From Homarus americanus (taxonomy: Eukaryota; Arthropoda; Malacostraca; Decapoda; Nephropidae), in the NCBI RefSeq assembly GCF_018991925.1, contig NW_024737042.1, positions 21,354,769 to 21,418,768 of the forward strand: a stretch of DNA of 64,000 nucleotides, written 5' to 3'. Shown here piece by piece: positions 59,601 to 64,000 of this stretch (its first letter is position 1; every line of letters starts with the position of its first letter). A model generated the notes under the pieces. It was not told the origin of the DNA. It searched no databases and was given only the letters and a program-made list of their open reading frames with translations. Position numbers and translations under genes: made by a program.

Positions 59601-62600
59601 TGTTTAAGTAATTAAACTAACACGATAACAAACTTCTTCAGATGGCGTTAAACTAACTTAAATGTCGTTAAACTAACATCAAATGGAGTTCAACTAACTT
59701 TAATGGACCTTCAACTTACTCTAAATAGCGTTCAACTAACTTTAAATGGCATTAAACGAACTTTAAATGGCGTTAAACTAACTTTATATGGTGTTAAACT
59801 AACTTTAAATGGCATCAGACTTTAAATGGAGTTAGACTAACTTTAAATGACGTGTAACTAACTTTAAATGGCGTTAAATGCGCTTAAAATGGCGTTAAAC
59901 TAACTTTAAAAGGCATTAAACTCACTTTAATGGTGTTAAACTAACTTTAAATGGATTAAAACTAATATCAAATGGCGTTAAACTAACTTTAAATGGCGTG
60001 AAACTAACTTTAAATGGCGTTAAACATGTTTTAAATGGTGTTAAACTAACTTTAAATGGCGTTAATTTAACTTTAAATGGCGTTAAACTACCTTTAAATA
60101 GTTAATACTTTATATGGCGTTAAACTTAACTTTAAAAGGCATTAATCTAACTTTAAATGGCATTCAACTCACTTTAAATGGCGTTAAACTAACTTTAAGT
60201 GGAGTTAAACTAACTTATATGGCATTAAACTTAACTTCTAATGGCGTTAAAATAACTTCGTATGGTGTTAAACAAACTTTAAATGGCATTAAACTAACTT
60301 CAAATGGCGTTACTAACATTAAATAGCGACAACGAACTTTTACAAGCGACAAATGGTGACCTATATGGCGTTAAACTAACTTAAATGGCGTTAAATTAAC
60401 TTAGATGGTGTTAAACCCAAAACGTCTTAAACTAACTTTAAATGGCGTGAAACTAACTTTAAATGGCGTTAAACATGTTTAAATGGCGTTCAAATTAACT
60501 TCAAATGGCGTTAAACTAGCTTCAAATGGTTAAACCTTTATATGGCGTTAATCACTTTAAATTGCGTTAAACTAACTTAAAATGGCGTTCACCCATCTTT
60601 AATGGTATTCAACTTCTTTAAATGCCGTTAAGCTCTTTAAATGGCGTTAAAGAACTTTAATGGCGTTAAACTAACTTTATATGAAGACTTCTTTAAATGG
60701 CGTTAAACTAACTTTTAATGGCGTTAAACTAACTTTAAATGTCGTTAAATAACTTTAAATGGCGATAAACTAACTTTAATTGGCTAATATGGATTAAATT
60801 GCGTAAACTATCTTTAAATGGCGTTAAACTAACTTAAATGGCATTAACTTCTTTTAAATGATTAAACTAACTTCAAATGGCGTTAAACTAACTTCAAATG
60901 GCGTTAAACTAACTTTATGGCATTAAATAAGCGAAATTGCATTAAACCTTCAAATGTCATTAAAATAATAAATGGCGTTAAACTAACTTCAAATGGCGTT
61001 AAAATATTTAAATGGCATTAAGCAAACTTTAAATGGAGATAAAACTAACTTCAAATGGCGTTCAATAACTTTATATGGCGTTAAACTTTCAAATGGCATT
61101 CAAGTAACTTTAAATGGCGTAAAACTAACTTTATGGAGTTAAACTAACTTTAAATGGCGTTAAAACTAATTGATAGTAAACTAACTTTAAAGCTGTTAAA
61201 CTAACTTTAAAAGGCATTAAACCTTCAAAAATGGCGTTCACCTATCTTTAATAGGCATTCAACTTACTTTAAATGGCGTTAAACTATTTTTAAATGGCGT
61301 TAAAGAACTTTATATGGCGTTAAACTAACTTTATGGAGTTAAACTAACTTTAAATGGCGTTAAACTCATTTAATGGCGTTAAACTAACTTTAAATGGCGT
61401 TAAACTAACTTTAAATGGCGTTAAACTAGCTTCAAATGGCGTTAAACCCAAATGGTAATCGACTTATAAAATAAACTTTAAATTGCATTAAACTAACTTC
61501 AAATGTGGTTCACCCATCTTTAATGGGCATTCAACTTACTTTAAATACCGTTCAGCTAACTTTAAATGGCATTAAAAGAACTTTAAATGGCGTTAAACTA
61601 ACTTTATATGGAGTTAAACTAACTTTAAATGGCGTTAAACTAACTTTTAATGGCGTTAAACTAACTTTAAATGTCGTGAAAATAACTTTAAATGGCGATA
61701 AACTAATATAAACATGGATTAAATTGCGTTAAACTATCTTTAAATGGCGTTAAACTAACTTTAAATGGCGTTAAACATGTTTTAAATGGAGTTAAACTAA
61801 CTTCAAATGGCGTTAAACTAACTTCAAATGGCGTTAAACTAACTTCATATGGCATTAAATAAACTGAAAATTGCATTAAACTAACTTCAAATGGCATTCA
61901 CCTAACTTTAGTGGGCATTCAACTTACTTTAAATAGCGTTCAACTAACTTTAACTAAAAATGGCATTAAAATAACCTTAAAACGACGTTAAACTCACTTC
62001 AAATGGCGTTAAAATAATCAAAATGGCATTAAGCAAACTTTAAATAGAATTAAACTAACTTCAAATGGCGTTCCAATAACTTTATATGCTGAACTTACTT
62101 TAAATAGCGTTCAAGTAACTTTAAATGGCGTAAAACTAACTTTAAATGGCGTTAAACTAACTTTAAATGGCGTTAAACTAACTTCAAATGGCATTAAACT
62201 AACTTCAAAAGCTGTTAAACTAACTTTAAAAGGCATTAAACTAACTTCAAATGGCGTTCACCTATCTTTAATGGCATTCAACTTACTTTAAATAGCGTTC
62301 AACTATTTTTAAATGGCATTAAAAGAACTTTATATGGCGTTAAACTAACTTTATATGGAGTTAAACTAACTTTAAATGGCGTTAAACTAACATTTAATGG
62401 CGTTAAACTAACTTTAAATGGCGTGAAACTAACTTTAAAGGGCGTTAAACTAACTTTAATTGGCGCTAAACATGGTTTAAATTGCGTTAAACTATCTTTT
62501 AAATTGCGTTAACTTTACTTTAAATGGCGTTAAACTAACTTCAAATGGCGTTAAACTAACTTCAAATGGCGTTAAACTAACTTCAAATGGCGTTAAACTA

Positions 62601-63970
62601 ACTTCATATGGCATTAAATAAACTGTAAAGTGCATTAAACTAACTTCAAATGTGGTTCACCTAACTTTAGTGGGCATTCAACTTACTTTAAATAGCGTTC
62701 AACTAACTTTAAATGGCATTAAGAGAACTTTAAATGGCGTTAAACTAACTTTATATGGAGTTAAACTAACTTTAAATGGCGTGAAACTAACTTTAAATGG
62801 CGATAAAATAACTTTAATTTGCGCTAAACATGTTTTAAATGACGTTAAACTAACTAAAAACGGCAATAAAATAACTTTAAATGGCGTTAAACTAACTTCA
62901 AAAGGTGTTAAGCCAACTTATATAGCATTAAACTAACTTCAAATGGCGTTAAACTAACTTTAAAAGGCATTAAACTAACTTCAAATGGTGTTAAACTTAT
63001 TTTAAATGGCGTTAAACAAACTTTAAATGGCGTGTAACAAACTTTAAATGGCGTGAAATGCGCTTAAAATTGCGTTAAACTAACTTCGTCTACATTAAAC
63101 TAACTTCAAATGGTGTTAAACTAACTTTAAATGGCTTAAAACTAATATCAAATGGCGTTAAACTAACTTTAAATGGCGTGAAACTAACTTTAAGTGGCGT
63201 TAAACATGTTTTAAACGGCATTAAACTAACTTTAAATGGCGTTAAGCATGTTTTAAATGTCGTTAAACTATCTTTATATGGCGTTAAACTAACGTTAAAT
63301 GGTGTTAAAATACTTTCAAATGGCGTTTAACTAATTTCAAATGGCGTTAAACTAACTTTAAATGGAGTTCAACTAACTTTAAATGGCGTTAAACTAACTT
63401 TAAATGGCGTTAAATTACCTTCAAATGGCATTAAACTAACTCTAAATGGCGTTAAACTAACTTTAAATGGCATTAAAAGAACTTTAATTGGCCTTAAACT
63501 AACTTCAAATGGAATTAAACTTACTTTAAATGGCATTAAACCAACTTCAAATGGTACGAAACTAACATTAAATGGCGTTAAACTTACTTTAAATGGGGTT
63601 AAACTAATTTTAAATGGCGTTCAACTAACATAAAATGACATTAAATTAATTTTAAATGTGTTAAACTAAATTCAAATGGTATAAATCAACTCTAAATGGC
63701 GTTAAACTAACTTTAAATGGCATTAAAAGAACTTGAAATGGACTTAAACTAATCTCAAATGGCATTAAACTTACTTTCAAATGGCATTGAACCAACTTCA
63801 AATGGCATGAAACTAACTTTAAATGGCGTTAAACTAACTCAAATAGTTAAATTAACTTCAACGGCATTAAACTAACTATAACGGGTTCAACTAACTTTAA
63901 TTAGCGTTAAACATGCTCAAATGTCGTTAAACGAATTTAAAGGCGTTAAACTAATTTTAAATGGTGTTAT
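53621..63970. repeat. 21-bp satellite array, more than 10 kb
   Basis: Several hundred head-to-tail units of a 21-bp monomer, made of two similar halves (GCGTTAAACTA and ACTTTAAATG). One frame per strand is free of stops: L-T-L-N-G-V-K on plus, F-K-V-S-L-T-P on minus; this makes open frames of up to 290 codons that are not genes. Variant monomers (for example C-to-T changes giving AACTTCAAA, GTGTTAAA, CATGTTTTAAA) recur in order, giving higher-order repeats in 54.4-58.1 kb. The 60.3-61.5 kb part is rich in partial deletions. Both edges are in the window: a gypsy integrase fragment on the left, unique sequence from about 63,971 on the right. Confidence 0.95.
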
Positions 63971-64000
63971 AAGCAATACGTAACTGAACGAAGCACATCA

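Noticed and set aside
53607..62936. Many open frames of 60-290 codons in the 21-bp satellite
   Set aside because: Both strands are open because the unit is 21 bp; there are no start context, splice or domain signals.

Overview
The window looks like part of the genome of a decapod crustacean or a close arthropod relative. It is rich in introns and repeats, has very long (TA)n and (TAA)n microsatellites, and is packed with Penelope-like, RTE-, CR1/Jockey- and I-type LINE, Ty3/gypsy and Tc1/mariner sequence. It also carries a host gene of the endogenous cellulase type known from crayfish. The species assignment is inferred from repeat and gene content only. No bacterial gene organisation, CRISPR array, rRNA gene or intact tRNA gene was seen.

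Layout. 1-1.9 kb: an RTE-type LINE fragment abutting the 3' end of another LINE. 3.0-11.3 kb: the only convincing multi-exon host gene. It lies on the minus strand, with a TATA/Inr core promoter, a signal-peptide exon, two exons that together form a CBM2-like cellulose-binding module, and a Thr-rich repeat linker that runs into what looks like the start of a GH9 endoglucanase catalytic domain; the rest lies beyond the left edge. Its second intron (about 6.5 kb) holds a solo LTR, a tRNA-like fold-back element, a Penelope-like element (PLE) with an I-type LINE nested inside it, and a LINE tail. 11.6-18.7 kb: two decayed RTE elements, one on each strand. 20.0-22.5 kb: an interrupted Tc1-like transposase and a LINE tail. 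23.3-24.8 kb: a hairpin, a 45-bp minisatellite and a LINE 3' tail. 24.8-31.5 kb: a second PLE and the fullest I-type LINE of the window (gag, endonuclease, RT, RNase H). 31.5-32.6 kb: LTR fragments. 32.9-40.0 kb: a CR1-like LINE split by a complete Ty3/gypsy element with two 287-bp LTRs and a 5-bp target-site duplication. 41.7-43.7 kb: another LINE with a good RT. 44.1-45.5 kb: a PLE remnant with inverted arms between (TA)n arrays. 45.6-52.3 kb: AT-rich DNA with little recognisable content. 52.4 kb: a small THAP-type zinc-finger ORF. 53.6-63.97 kb: a satellite array of more than 10 kb with a 21-bp unit.

The items most worth a second look are hammerhead-ribozyme-like motifs in the terminal repeats of all three PLE loci, with stem II changing sequence but keeping its pairing; the 21-bp satellite with higher-order structure and open frames on both strands; the tRNA-like fold-back element between (TA)n arrays; and the CBM2 + linker + GH9 gene. 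Most reading frames in the microsatellites and satellites are by-products of the repeat unit length and are not annotated as genes.
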